Shown: in pieces, positions 1 through 9,176 of the stretch
Layout of the letters: every line of letters begins with the position of its first letter
Numbering within the stretch: position 1 is the first letter of the stretch
Assembly (NCBI GenBank): GCA_029262675.1
Contig: JAJCYW010000006.1
Location: 124,001 to 188,000 of the forward strand
Length of the DNA: 64,000 nt
Reading direction: 5' to 3'
Origin: Chloroflexota bacterium
GTDB taxonomy: Bacteria > Chloroflexota > Dehalococcoidia > DSTF01 > RBG-16-68-14
The notes under the pieces: model-generated
Seen by the model: only the letters and a program-made list of their open reading frames with translations
Databases searched by the model: none
Told to the model about the DNA's origin: nothing
Program-made: the position numbers and the translations under genes

Positions 1-1
1 T

Positions 2-94
2 GACCTCGGAGACGCGTTCGAGCAGGCCTGCTTCGACACACAGGACCTGGCCGAAGCGAACAGCATCAGCGTCGACTTGCAGTGCAGCGAGTAG
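2..94 (+). CDS. C-terminal end of a secreted protein gene cut by the window edge
   Basis: The first 30 codons of the window form an open frame ending at TAG. The peptide has two cysteines separated by exactly 17 residues near its C-terminus (ending VDLQCSE). The next gene on the same strand ends with the same Cys-x17-Cys spacing (ending IDIGCLD), so the two look like tandem paralogues. The function is unknown; the N-terminus is outside the window. The cysteine pair suggests a disulphide in an exported protein, which is inference. Confidence 0.6.
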   Translation, partial: DLGDAFEQACFDTQDLAEANSISVDLQCSE

Positions 95-142
95 GCACGC
101 CTGGGCGACCAAGCGCAGCTATTAGTGCGTAGAGGCGCATGC

Positions 143-682
143 ATGCGGACACGTGTCGGCAGGACCAGCGTCCTTGCCTTGGCGGCCTGCTGCCTCGCCG
201 TCGCCGCCACGGCGTGCGGCGGCGGCGGTGACGGTGAGCGGGCCGCGCTGGAGCATTATTTCCAGAGCGCGCGGAGCCTCGATGTCGCCTATGAAGAGCA
301 GTACGATGTTTTCCAGCAGCAGTTCGACGCCGAGTTGGCGGCGGCGGCTGTGGAAGAAGAGACTGTGGAAGCCCTGCGCAACAACTTCGGGGCGAACGTG
401 GCTATCTTCACAGACTTCGTGGACGGGTTGGACGATCTGGCCGCGCCTGACAGCCTGAGGAATGCCCACAACGCGTCGATCGACGCCCTCCGCATCTATC
501 TAGAGCGGCTTCAAGACGCGAAAGCCCAGTTGGCGAACGCCGGATCGGTCAGCGAGATTGAGGCGATCTACGCGGACGAAGATCTGGACGCGGCGAACGA
601 CCAGGCGGTTCGTACCTGCATCGCGCTCCAGAACATCGCAACAAAGATCGGCATCGAAATCGACATCGGCTGTCTGGACTAG
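143..682 (+). CDS. Putative lipoprotein of unknown function, 179 aa
   Basis: The N-terminus is a typical lipoprotein signal: basic MRTRVGR, a hydrophobic stretch and the lipobox ATAC followed by a Gly run, so the mature protein should be membrane-anchored on the outer face. I chose ATG at 143 because the upstream GTG at 125 would only add residues before the basic signal start. The mature part is mostly helical and acidic, and ends in Cys-x17-Cys like the truncated gene just upstream. I do not recognise the family. Confidence 0.75.
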   Translation: MRTRVGRTSVLALAACCLAVAATACGGGGDGERAALEHYFQSARSLDVAYEEQYDVFQQQFDAELAAAAVEEETVEALRNNFGANVAIFTDFVDGLDDLAAPDSLRNAHNASIDALRIYLERLQDAKAQLANAGSVSEIEAIYADEDLDAANDQAVRTCIALQNIATKIGIEIDIGCLD

Positions 683-719
683 GCGCACTTACGGTGCGGC
701 GGCGCACTTACGGTGCGGC
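682..719. repeat. Two perfect 19-bp tandem repeats between convergent genes
   Basis: The unit GGCGCACTTACGGTGCGGC occurs twice back to back, and each copy can fold a short GCAC/GTGC stem. It lies between the convergent ends of the lipoprotein gene and the glycerophosphodiesterase gene. It may serve as a weak bidirectional terminator, but there is no T tract. Confidence 0.6.
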
Positions 720-733
720 GGCGCGCGGCGCGT

Positions 734-1438
734 TCAGCGCTTGGGCAGCCAGCGGCGGGCGCGGTCCGGGTAGTCGCTCGTAATCGCGTCTACGCCGCAG
801 GCGGCAGCGCGGCGGATGTCGACGCGGCGGTTGGCCGTCCACGTCGAGACGTTCAGTTCGCGCAAGTTCGCCCCGCGCACGACTTCGGGCGTCACAGCGC
901 TGTGGTGGATGGCGATGCCGTTAGCGCCCAGTTCCAGCGCGTCGCGATAGAGCGCGTTCCAGTCGCGCACGTTGCGGCCGTTGAGCAGCAGCGACGCGGG
1001 CAGCCGCGGCTCCAGCTTGCGGAAGCGCTTCACTACGTGCGGCAGGAACGAGTGGACCACGCAGTCATCGAGCGCGCGGGAGCGTCGCAGCACGTTGAGC
1101 ACGGCGTCTTCGATTCCGGCTACCTTGATCTCCAGAACCAGCAGCGCGCGGCCGTTCGTCGCGTTGATCAACTCTCGCAGCGTAAGGATGCGCTCGCCGC
1201 CGCCGGCATCGAGGCGGCGGAGCTGTCGCAGACTGAGCGCGGCTACCTCGCCCTCCCCATCCGTCGTGCGACTGACAGTGTCGTCGTGGAACAGCACCGG
1301 CGTGCCGTCGCGCGTGCAGCGCAGGTCGACTTCGATACCGTCGCTGCCGTGGAGCAGCGCGGCGCGGATGCCGGCCAGCGTGTTCTCCGGCGCGTGGCCG
1401 CGGCAGGCGCGGTGCGAGATGATCAGCGGTCGCGGCAT
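734..1438 (-). CDS. Glycerophosphodiester phosphodiesterase, 234 aa
   Basis: It hydrolyses glycerophosphodiesters to glycerol 3-phosphate and an alcohol. The TIM-barrel GDPD family signature is complete: HRACRG with the catalytic His near residue 9, ENT, GIEVDLR with metal-binding Glu/Asp, FHDDTVSRTT with the second catalytic His near residue 50, and the C-terminal pair STWTAN and ITSDYPD. Its length is typical of short cytoplasmic UgpQ-like enzymes, and no signal peptide is visible. The frame runs further upstream, but that part translates an intergenic repeat (CPERSRR), so ATG at 1438 is preferred. Confidence 0.93.
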   Translation of the reverse strand: MPRPLIISHRACRGHAPENTLAGIRAALLHGSDGIEVDLRCTRDGTPVLFHDDTVSRTTDGEGEVAALSLRQLRRLDAGGGERILTLRELINATNGRALLVLEIKVAGIEDAVLNVLRRSRALDDCVVHSFLPHVVKRFRKLEPRLPASLLLNGRNVRDWNALYRDALELGANGIAIHHSAVTPEVVRGANLRELNVSTWTANRRVDIRRAAACGVDAITSDYPDRARRWLPKR

Positions 1439-1484
1439 AGTGGGAGTAGTATAGGGGATTCTGGGGGACACCCCCAGACCCCCG

Positions 1485-1515
1485 GCCCTTCGACTTCGCT
1501 CAGGGCAGGCTCCAG
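1485..1515. repeat. Short interspersed element of the CCCTTCGACTTCGCTCAGGG type
   Basis: A stand-alone copy of a short element lies between two minus-strand genes. Related sequences (CCTTCGGCTGCGCTCGGGAC and a decayed version) sit inside tRNA-Gly remnants near 47330 and 60860. The same consensus generates the spurious PERSRR/SLRAGSR peptides in antisense frames. Confidence 0.55.
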
Positions 1516-1552
1516 GCTCCGCCCCTGCACCCATCTCGGGCCGGCAGCCGCT

Positions 1553-3217
1553 CTAACGCTCGTCCGGCGGCGGGATAATGGCGTCGACGTCTTCGAAGTC
1601 CGCTACGAACGCTTCCGGAGTTCTGAGGCATGCGCCTATGAGGCCGGCGATCCCTTCCCCGTTCAGCACCAGACCGCTTCCATGGACGATGTCCGGTCCG
1701 CCTAGCATTCGTACCACGACTACGTACCGTGGGTCTGTGTTGGAGAAGAAGTCCGTGGTGGACCATGACGCCGGGGCGGCTAGCACAGCGTATACGTCCC
1801 CGTCCGCATGTATATTTCGCTCAGCGAAGGCTCGATCTACATAGGCTCCCTCGCAGTGAGTTAGGGGGAAGGCCTCAACCAGTTCGCCAACCGATTCGCT
1901 GTCGCAGAGATGGAACGCCGGCAGTTGCGGTGGATCCGGCTCGCACAGACGCATCGGCATCCGAATCTGCGCCCTGAGTGCCTCAGAGTCGTTGCGCTGA
2001 ATCGCATCGACCGCCGCGTCCACGGAACCGATGCCAGTGACAGGGGCGTCCGGAAGAGCCGTTGGGGTTGGCTGAGGAATGATCGGGTTGTAGAGACCGG
2101 CGTTTAGAATGTACTCCCGCGGTGACGATCCGCATGCGCCCGTGTAACCGATGATCCCGCCGTTGTTCAGCAACAACGCGGAACCTGTCGTTGATTCGAG
2201 AGATGTCGTCTCGACAACGAGCGCGTACCGGGGACGTTCATACGTGTCGTACACCAACCCGGAAGCTCCACTGCCAGCTTCGTATACGGCGTAAGCAGCG
2301 ACCTCAACCGCAACGTCTGCTAGCAGATCTCGGACGGTCTGCACCGCTACGTCTCGTGGAACGTACTCTCGTTCACAGTCTGACACCGGAAACCGATCCA
2401 GCATCGTCCCGTCAGGCTCGCCCCCACACGCAGGGCGCGGATAATCGAAGGGTGCGACTGTGCACTGAACGGGCACCAGGCGAACTAGCTCTGCAAGCGC
2501 ATCGGCGTCCTGCCGCTCTATGGCATCGATAGCCGCATCCACGGACGTGATGCCGGTCGGTTCTGAGACAGGAACGGTAAGAAGCGCGTCCGAAAGCTCC
2601 CAGAAGCCGATGAAATCCTCCGCGCTTTCGCCACATGCTTCCGCATAGCCGACGATTCCTTCGTCCCCTATTAGGAACCCACTTCGAAGCTCTAACTCCG
2701 CAGACGGCCGACGGAGGATTACGACGTGCGACGCGCCGGAAGGCGAAAAGAAGCCAGTGTCGAATCCGGTTTCTCGCGTTTCGTAGACAGCATATAATGT
2801 CCCACTCCGGTCTTTCGACGAGAGGATCTGAAGAAAGACGAGTTGCGCGAGTTCTAGTGACCAGTATGCGTGTCCGCAGATTTCGGATGGGAACGCCTCC
2901 ATCGCTACCACGTCGGCGTCACCGCTGCATGTCCAGACGCCAAGCTTGCTCAGCCGCGCCACAGTGCATGAAAATGGGCTCACCCTCAACTGAGTGAGCA
3001 GCGCGTCGATATCAGCGCCTTGAAGTGCATCAATCGCCGCGTCTACGGGGGGGATACCGGTTACTGGTGGTGGCGTGGGGCCAGGGTCAAGGGCGGCGGT
3101 CGCCGTGGCGGCGACTGTCGTCGCCGTCGGCTCTGACGACGGTTCGCTACCGTCCGAGCAGCCAACGGCGACGGCCAGCACGAGGTAGAGGCCTACCGCG
3201 AGTAGTGTGCGAACCAT
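1553..3217 (-). CDS. Lipoprotein with three repeated domains, 554 aa
   Basis: The signal peptide ends in a lipobox (AVAVGC) followed by a Ser/Thr/Pro linker. The mature part consists of three homologous units of about 165 residues. Each begins with a V/PTGI..VDAAIDAI motif, has conserved cysteines (a Cys about 25-35 residues in and a Gly-Ala/Glu-Cys near the end), a YVVVVR/YALVVE strand, and a Leu-Asn-Gly/Asn-x-Gly-Ile-x-Gly motif. ATG at 3217 starts the signal peptide; the frame continues upstream without coding character. I do not recognise the family; a repeated extracellular binding domain is the likeliest architecture. Confidence 0.8.
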   Translation of the reverse strand: MVRTLLAVGLYLVLAVAVGCSDGSEPSSEPTATTVAATATAALDPGPTPPPVTGIPPVDAAIDALQGADIDALLTQLRVSPFSCTVARLSKLGVWTCSGDADVVAMEAFPSEICGHAYWSLELAQLVFLQILSSKDRSGTLYAVYETRETGFDTGFFSPSGASHVVILRRPSAELELRSGFLIGDEGIVGYAEACGESAEDFIGFWELSDALLTVPVSEPTGITSVDAAIDAIERQDADALAELVRLVPVQCTVAPFDYPRPACGGEPDGTMLDRFPVSDCEREYVPRDVAVQTVRDLLADVAVEVAAYAVYEAGSGASGLVYDTYERPRYALVVETTSLESTTGSALLLNNGGIIGYTGACGSSPREYILNAGLYNPIIPQPTPTALPDAPVTGIGSVDAAVDAIQRNDSEALRAQIRMPMRLCEPDPPQLPAFHLCDSESVGELVEAFPLTHCEGAYVDRAFAERNIHADGDVYAVLAAPASWSTTDFFSNTDPRYVVVVRMLGGPDIVHGSGLVLNGEGIAGLIGACLRTPEAFVADFEDVDAIIPPPDER

Positions 3218-3388
3218 GACCGCCCTCCTCTGCGTTGCGTTTCGACACGCCATTCTAGCAGGCATGCAGTATAATTCGCTGGCCGGCTGCCGCTTGTGCG
3301 GCGGGCCGCCCGTGTGCGGGCGGCTGGCGATTGCCGCGCAATCGCGCGGGGCGCCAATGTGAGAGCACCGAGCAGAAAGGAACACGAC
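3218..3388. promoter_or_regulatory. Divergent intergenic region
   Basis: This 171-bp gap separates the divergent triple-domain lipoprotein and phosphotransferase genes, so it must hold both promoters. I see no convincing -35/-10 pair. An AGAAAGGA ribosome binding site lies about 8 bp before the GTG start at 3389. Confidence 0.35.
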
Positions 3389-4447
3389 GTGCCAGAGGAC
3401 GTAGCCGGAATCGATTTCGACAGGCTGCTGCCGTGGTTCCGCGGGCACGTCGCACCGGTCGATAGCCTGGAAGCGGAGCTCGTCGGCCACGGCCGGTCGA
3501 ACCTCACCTACCGCATGTCGTCGGGTGGCGAGAGCTGGATCCTGCGCCGCCCTCCCCTCTCCCACGTCCAGCCGACGGCCCACGACATGTCGCGCGAATT
3601 CCGCGTCATCTCAGCGCTGGCCGGCAGCCCGGTGCCGGTGCCGAAGACGTACGCGCTCTGTGACGACACGGACGTGATCGGCGCGCCGTTCTACGTGATG
3701 GAAAACGTCGAAGGCCTGGTGCCGGTCGACCCTAAGGAAGTGGAGCGCAGGTACGACGAAGTGCAGCGACGCATGATGGGCGAGGAGCTGGTCGACGGGC
3801 TGGCGGCCCTGCACGCGATCGACCCTGCTGACGTCGGACTCGCCGACTTCGGCAGGCCGGAGGGCTACGTGGAGCGCCAGATCCGCCGCTTCAGCGAACA
3901 GCTAGCGAAGGTCAAGACCCGCGACCTGCCGGAGCTGGACGAGGTCGCTCGCAGGCTGAAGACGGCGATGCCGGCGAGCGCCGACGCGACGATCGTCCAC
4001 GGCGACTACCGGCTGGACAACGCCATCATGGACGGCGAGGGTCACCTGGCCGCCGTGCTGGACTGGGAGATGTCGACGCTGGGTGACCCGCTGGCCGACC
4101 TCGGCATCATGCGCATGTACTGGCGCGACCGCGAAGCCGACACCGACCTCACGCCCACTATTGGGAGCAGCGCCGGCGTCATCACTATGCCGGGCTTCCC
4201 GTCCTGGCAGGAGGCGGCCGCGCGCTACGAGGAGAAGAGCGGCCGCGACCTTGGCCACCTCGACTTCTACATCGTGCTGGCGCACTTCAAGCTGGCCGTG
4301 ATCCTGGAGAACATGCACGCCCGCTTCCAGGCCGGCGGCACCGTCGGCTCCGGGTTCGAGCTGATCGGCAACCAGGTGCTGGTGCTGGCCCGCGGCGGCC
4401 TGGCGACCGCCGACGCGTCGGCGATGCCCGCGCTGCGGGGGTCGTAG
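3389..4447 (+). CDS. Phosphotransferase family protein (APH/ACAD10-like), 352 aa
   Basis: The protein is an aminoglycoside-phosphotransferase-fold kinase of the group related to the kinase domain of ACAD10/ACAD11. Visible motifs are the N-terminal nucleotide-binding lobe (GHGRSNLTYRM, near residue 25), the catalytic loop HGDYRLDN (near 210) and the metal-binding DWEMSTLGDPLADL. The real substrate is probably not an antibiotic; relatives act in hydroxyacyl/acyl-CoA metabolism. GTG 3389 has a good ribosome binding site. Its stop lies 2 bp before the next start, so it is co-transcribed with the saccharopine-dehydrogenase-like gene. Confidence 0.88.
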   Translation: MPEDVAGIDFDRLLPWFRGHVAPVDSLEAELVGHGRSNLTYRMSSGGESWILRRPPLSHVQPTAHDMSREFRVISALAGSPVPVPKTYALCDDTDVIGAPFYVMENVEGLVPVDPKEVERRYDEVQRRMMGEELVDGLAALHAIDPADVGLADFGRPEGYVERQIRRFSEQLAKVKTRDLPELDEVARRLKTAMPASADATIVHGDYRLDNAIMDGEGHLAAVLDWEMSTLGDPLADLGIMRMYWRDREADTDLTPTIGSSAGVITMPGFPSWQEAAARYEEKSGRDLGHLDFYIVLAHFKLAVILENMHARFQAGGTVGSGFELIGNQVLVLARGGLATADASAMPALRGS

Positions 4448-4449
4448 GC

Positions 4450-5604
4450 GTGCGAATACTCGCGCTGGGCGGCTGCGGCGCGATGGGGCGCCACGCCGTG
4501 CGAACGGCGCTCGATTTCGACTTCGTCGACCGTGTCGTCGTCGCCGACCGCGACGGCGGCCGCGCAACCGCCTTCGCGGAAGAGTGCGGCGACAAGGCGA
4601 CGGCGGCGCAGCTCGACATCGAGGACGGTGCTGCGCTACGGGCACTGTTGGAAGACGCGGACGCCGTACTGAACACGGTAGGACCGTTCTACCGCTTCGG
4701 CGAGCCTGTGCTGCGAGCGGCCATCGATACAGGCACACACTACTTCGACATCTGCGATGACTGGGAGCCGACGCTGGCGATGCTGTCGCTCGACGGCGAG
4801 GCGCGCACGGCCGGCGTGACGGCCGTCGTCGGCATCGGCGCCAGCCCGGGCATCTCGAACATGCTGGCAGCGAAAGCAATGGCCGGCCTTGACGAGGTAG
4901 CGTCGATCGTCACGGGCTGGGGCCTGGAAGGCACCGGCGACGAAGCCATTGCGCCGGGCGGCGAACCAAGTGCAGCGCTCGTTCACTGGCTGCACCAGTG
5001 CTCGGGCACGATCCGAATCCTGCGCGGCGGCGCACCGGTCGACGTGTCGCCCGTCGAGGAGGTGACGGTCGACTTCCCCGGCATCGGCGCATCGAGCGCG
5101 TGGACGGTGGGCCACCCGGAAGCCGTTACGCTGCCGCGGGGGCGGCCATACGTGCGTGAGAGCTATAACGTGATGGTCGCGCCGCGCTGGCTGATCGGCG
5201 TCGTGCGGTCGATCGCAGCCGAGATCGACACCGGGCGCATGACGGTCGAACAGGGCGCCGCGCTGATGACAGGCCCAGCGCCGGACGGCGCCTCACACGA
5301 AGCGGAGCCGGAAGGGCAACCGCGGCTGCCGCCGCTTTTCGCGGTGGCGACCGGCCGGAAGGACGGCGAGCCGTGCACCGTCGGCGCGACGGTGCTCTCA
5401 GGGCCGGCCGGCGGCATGGGCGGCGTCACCGGCATCCCGTTGGCGCTCGCGCTGCGGCTGCTCGCTGATGGGAAGATCGGTCGGCAGGGCGTCTCGGCGC
5501 CAGAAGAAGCGATCGATCCGGACGCCTTCTTCGACGCGCTGGCACCGTACTGCGAGCCGCCGAAGACCGGAGTTGGCGACTTAGTGCACGTGGGGACCTC
5601 GTAG
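4450..5604 (+). CDS. Saccharopine dehydrogenase-like NAD(P)-binding oxidoreductase, 384 aa
   Basis: The N-terminal Rossmann fold carries GGCGAMGRHAV and a basic/acidic strand end (VVADRD), typical of the saccharopine dehydrogenase / homospermidine synthase-like family. Later motifs NTVGPFYRFGEPVLRA and HYFDICDDW fit the family, and the C-terminal half contains the substrate domain. Start is GTG, 2 bp after the preceding stop, so it is translationally close to the phosphotransferase. The substrate is unknown; the pairing suggests one small pathway. Confidence 0.85.
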   Translation: MRILALGGCGAMGRHAVRTALDFDFVDRVVVADRDGGRATAFAEECGDKATAAQLDIEDGAALRALLEDADAVLNTVGPFYRFGEPVLRAAIDTGTHYFDICDDWEPTLAMLSLDGEARTAGVTAVVGIGASPGISNMLAAKAMAGLDEVASIVTGWGLEGTGDEAIAPGGEPSAALVHWLHQCSGTIRILRGGAPVDVSPVEEVTVDFPGIGASSAWTVGHPEAVTLPRGRPYVRESYNVMVAPRWLIGVVRSIAAEIDTGRMTVEQGAALMTGPAPDGASHEAEPEGQPRLPPLFAVATGRKDGEPCTVGATVLSGPAGGMGGVTGIPLALALRLLADGKIGRQGVSAPEEAIDPDAFFDALAPYCEPPKTGVGDLVHVGTS

Positions 5605-5623
5605 GCTAGTCCGGAGACAAAGC

Positions 5624-5651
5624 AAAACCCCAGCGTTGCGCTGGGGTTTTT
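5624..5651. terminator. Bidirectional intrinsic terminator
   Basis: Perfect 8-bp stem CCCCAGCG/CGCTGGGG with a TTG loop, flanked by AAAA on the left and TTTTT on the right. It lies between the convergent oxidoreductase and TreY genes, so it can end transcripts from both sides. Confidence 0.93.
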
Positions 5652-5725
5652 CAGCGGGCCCAACCAAACCGGTTCCCCGGCCCGGCCGAACCCAACAACT
5701 ATAGTACCACTCTGGAGCCGATTTG

Positions 5726-8323
5726 TCAATCGCTAGCTTCGGATCGAGGGGCCAGCAGCGCCACCGGCACGTCTGCCAGCGCCGCGCCCAGCGACAGCGC
5801 ACCTTCCTCCGAGACGGCCACGTCTTCGCCCGTGAGCACACTGCGCCACACCACCGGAGCATCGTTAGGCAGCCGCAGCGCGGTATTGCCCCAGACGTGT
5901 GGGCCGACGGGCCAATCGCCGTCCTCCATCACCCCGGCGACGAGCCGCGGGGCGACGGCCACGGCCCAGTTGCCTTCATGACGACGCGCGAAGGCTACGA
6001 CGTGATTGGACTGAGCACCTGAGGTTTCGAGAGAGACGTAGTCGCCGTCGCAGAAGAGCTCCCCCCGCTCGCGCCGGAATCGCAGCGCCTGCCACGTCAG
6101 CCAGAGCTTGATACGGCCGTCCTCCCAGCCCTCCAGCAGCGCCCGCGCGGAGGCCTTGTCCGCGGACGCCCGCTCCAGTTCGACCAGGATGCGCAGGCGC
6201 GCCGCAAAGTCCACCGGCCGCCGGTTGTCGGGGTCGACGAAGCTGAGGTCCCAGAGCTCGCTGCCCTGGTAGAGGTCGGGCACGCCCGGCGCCGTGACCT
6301 TGAGCAGCGTCTGCGCCAGCGAGTTGACCGCGCCGATTTTCGCGACACGCCGCTGGAACGGCAGGAAGTCGGCCAGGAAGTCGTTGTCGCCGTCCGCCGG
6401 GATCACGGCCTCCACGAATGCGACCAGCGCGGCCTCGTAGGCAGTATCCGGGTCGAGCCAGTTAGTGTGCCGCTTCGCCTCGCGCGCGGCCTTCACGATG
6501 TATTCGGCCGCCCGGCTCCGGAACGAAGGCAGTTCCGCGTCATCGAACGGCCAGGCCCCCACCAGAGCCTGGTAGATCAGCCATTCCTCGTTGGCGTCAG
6601 GCACGCGGCGGCCATCGACGGTCGCGCCGTGCATTGCGTTCATTTCGCTCCAGCGCTGAACGGCGACTGCCCACTCGCCGGCCAGCCCCGACAGCGCATC
6701 GATGCGGACACGGGCGTCCTCGCCGCGCTTCGTGTCGTGCGTGGACGTGGCGTTCAGCGTGTGCGGCCATGCCGCGACCCGGCGCGCCATCGCGTCATGG
6801 AACGCGGCGGCGTCTGTGACGCCCGGGCGTTCGGCGTCCACACCAACCTCGTTCATCGAGAGCAGCGGGATGTGGCGATAGAGCGCCGTGTCCTCGACGC
6901 CCTTCGCCGTGACCGGGCCGGTGAACTGCTGCCAGCGCAGGACGAATTCTAGCCACTCCGCCCGACGCTCGCGGTCCGCGCCGGGCTGCTCGTCGAGCAG
7001 CTGCAGTTCCAGCAGCAGCACCCGCCGCAGCAGGCCGAGCGCAGCAGCCGGGGCCTCCCCTTCGGCAGCGGTCAGCGCCAGATCGACGACTGCGCGATCG
7101 GCGTCTGCGCCGCCGGCTTCGTCAACGTACGTCCGGTAGACGGGGAAGCCGGCGGCGACTGCGACGAGCGCGGCTTCGGCATCGGCCTCGGCCAGCGCGA
7201 GGCCGTCGGCATTGCCCAGCTCCGCGAGCGCGGCGGCCAGCCTGCGCAGCTCGGCCGGGAAGAGCTCCCGCGCAACGCGGGCCTTCTGCTCGCGTGCCGT
7301 GGCGGAGAGGTCGAGACGGTCGCCGGTGAACGAAGCGTATGTCTCGCGGAGAGTCTGGAGGCCGCCCGCATCGACGAAGAGGCCGTTGACCGTGTTGAGG
7401 AAGTCGTAGCCGGTCGTGCCTGCGACGGGCCATGACTCTGGCAGCGCTTCATCTCCTGACAAGATCTTCTCGACCAGCAGGTAGAAGTCGCCGTCACCAT
7501 CTCCCGGCAGCGCCCGCTGCAGCCGTTCCAGATACGCGAGCGGGTCGCGCAGGCCGTCGATGTGGTCGATACGCAGGCCGCTGACGTCGCCGGCGGCGGC
7601 GAGTTCGAGCGTCAATGTGTGCGTCGCAGTGAACACCGCTTCGTCCTCAGCCCGAACGCCTGCCAGCTCGTTGACGGCGAAGAAGCGGCGGTAGTTGACT
7701 TCCGCGATACCCGTCCGCCAGTAGGCCAGGCGATAGTGCTGGCGGTCCAGCAGAGCGCCCAGCGCGTCCGCGTCACCGGCGGCGGCCGCATCGAAATCGC
7801 CGTCCGCTTCAACGCCGGACGCCAGCGGCAACCGCAGGTCGAAGTAGCGGACGTGCGGGCCCTGCTCGTCGACGCCAACGCGTAACTCGCCGCGTTGTAG
7901 CACCTCGTCGAGCGGCGCGCGGAGGACCGGCAGCACGAGCTTGCCGCCGCCGGCGGCCCAGTCGATGTCGAAATAGCGGGCGAACGGCGACGCGGCGCCT
8001 GCGGCCAACACGCCGGCCCACCAGTCGTTCTCCGGCTCCGCCACCAGGTGGTTAGGCACGATGTCCAACAGCAGCCCCATGCCGCGCTCACGCAGCGCGG
8101 CGGCCAGCCTCCGGAACCCATCCCGGCCGCCCAGCTCCGGGTTTAGCTGTGCCGGGTCGATCACGTCGTAGCTGTGGCGGCTGCCCGGGCGAGCTGTAAA
8201 GACCGGTGACGTGTACACGTCCGATACGCCCAAGCGGTCGAGATACAGGACGAGGCCGAGCGCGTCAGCGAACGTCAGGTCGGCGTTGAGCTGCAACCGG
8301 TACGTCGCGCCCGGAACCCTCAT
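5726..8323 (-). CDS. treY: Malto-oligosyltrehalose synthase (GH13), 865 aa
   Basis: The enzyme converts the reducing end of malto-oligosaccharides to a trehalose unit. The start (MRVPGATYRLQLN) is the usual TreY N-terminus. GH13 motifs occur in order: DIVPNH, the nucleophile region GLRIDHIDGL, the acid/base region LVEKILSGDE, and STHDTKRGEDAR. C-terminal VPDLYQGSELWD is also characteristic. ATG 8323 is preferred to an in-frame TTG two codons upstream. TreZ, the usual partner, is not in the window. The gene stands alone on the minus strand and ends at the shared terminator. Confidence 0.95.
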   Translation of the reverse strand: MRVPGATYRLQLNADLTFADALGLVLYLDRLGVSDVYTSPVFTARPGSRHSYDVIDPAQLNPELGGRDGFRRLAAALRERGMGLLLDIVPNHLVAEPENDWWAGVLAAGAASPFARYFDIDWAAGGGKLVLPVLRAPLDEVLQRGELRVGVDEQGPHVRYFDLRLPLASGVEADGDFDAAAAGDADALGALLDRQHYRLAYWRTGIAEVNYRRFFAVNELAGVRAEDEAVFTATHTLTLELAAAGDVSGLRIDHIDGLRDPLAYLERLQRALPGDGDGDFYLLVEKILSGDEALPESWPVAGTTGYDFLNTVNGLFVDAGGLQTLRETYASFTGDRLDLSATAREQKARVARELFPAELRRLAAALAELGNADGLALAEADAEAALVAVAAGFPVYRTYVDEAGGADADRAVVDLALTAAEGEAPAAALGLLRRVLLLELQLLDEQPGADRERRAEWLEFVLRWQQFTGPVTAKGVEDTALYRHIPLLSMNEVGVDAERPGVTDAAAFHDAMARRVAAWPHTLNATSTHDTKRGEDARVRIDALSGLAGEWAVAVQRWSEMNAMHGATVDGRRVPDANEEWLIYQALVGAWPFDDAELPSFRSRAAEYIVKAAREAKRHTNWLDPDTAYEAALVAFVEAVIPADGDNDFLADFLPFQRRVAKIGAVNSLAQTLLKVTAPGVPDLYQGSELWDLSFVDPDNRRPVDFAARLRILVELERASADKASARALLEGWEDGRIKLWLTWQALRFRRERGELFCDGDYVSLETSGAQSNHVVAFARRHEGNWAVAVAPRLVAGVMEDGDWPVGPHVWGNTALRLPNDAPVVWRSVLTGEDVAVSEEGALSLGAALADVPVALLAPRSEASD

Positions 8324-8588
8324 CGGCAAACCCTCATGGCGAGACCTGCATAGGAGGAAATGATAGCACCGTTCGGGTCCGGCAAGCTGTCGGGCGTACC
8401 GGGCTATTGGGCGAATTCGGCTCCGGTCGCGTATGCACGCGCGTTCGCGTTATGGTCTAGCAGTCTTGACACTGCGGATCGGGAAGGCTAGCCTGCAACT
8501 GCGCCGTACGGATGTCTCAGCCTCCCTCATTATCTGGCATTAATGGGCAACGAATCGGCGGTTATGTAACGTAGAAAGGAATCACTCT

Positions 8589-9176
8589 ATGACACAGGAA
8601 CCAACGCCGTTCATTGAGTCCGTGAAGGACGGCATCGTCGCCACGATCAAGGGGGTGGGCGAGATCACGGACGCCATTATCGACACGGTCAGCGGCAGCA
8701 TCATCAACGCCGTGAAGAGGTCGGGCGATGTCGGCACCGCGCTCGCCACGGCGATCGCGGACGTCATCCAGGGCACGATCCAGGGCGCGGCGGAGGTCGG
8801 CGGCGACCTCGGCAGCACGGCCAAGGGCGCCATGCTGGGCGTGCTGCGCGGCACGCGCGAAGTGGGTGGAGAGACGCTCGAGACCGTGAGCGTGACCGCC
8901 AGCGCGTTGGTGAAGAGCACCGCGAGCGTCGGCGGCGACGTCGGCGTGGCGGCCAAGGGCGCCGTGGAGGGCGCGATCGCGGGCGCGAAGGACATCGGCG
9001 TGAGCGCCGAAGACGCCGCAAACGCGGCCGCCAGCGGAGCGCTGAAGGCCGCGGGCGACATCAGCACCACGGCCGTCGAACAGGTCCGCGATGTGCTGAC
9101 GGGTACGATCTCCGGCGTGAAGGTCGTCGTGAAGGAGCCGTTCAGCAGCGGAAGCGGCGAAGACGACGCCGGGTAG
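8589..9176 (+). CDS. Alanine/glycine-rich repeat protein, 195 aa
   Basis: A good ribosome binding site (AGAAAGGA) precedes ATG 8589. The protein lacks Cys, Trp, Tyr and His, and is built from repeated helical segments with small-residue spacing (IIDTVSG, AIADVIQGTIQGAAEVGG, VAAKGAVEGAIAGAKDIG), where GDVG/GGDLG turns recur every 20-40 residues. This resembles amphipathic glycine-zipper or phasin/LEA-like proteins that bind membranes or surfaces. There is no signal peptide. A perfect terminator follows. Function is not known. The long antisense frame over it is a shadow. Confidence 0.8.
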   Translation: MTQEPTPFIESVKDGIVATIKGVGEITDAIIDTVSGSIINAVKRSGDVGTALATAIADVIQGTIQGAAEVGGDLGSTAKGAMLGVLRGTREVGGETLETVSVTASALVKSTASVGGDVGVAAKGAVEGAIAGAKDIGVSAEDAANAAASGALKAAGDISTTAVEQVRDVLTGTISGVKVVVKEPFSSGSGEDDAG

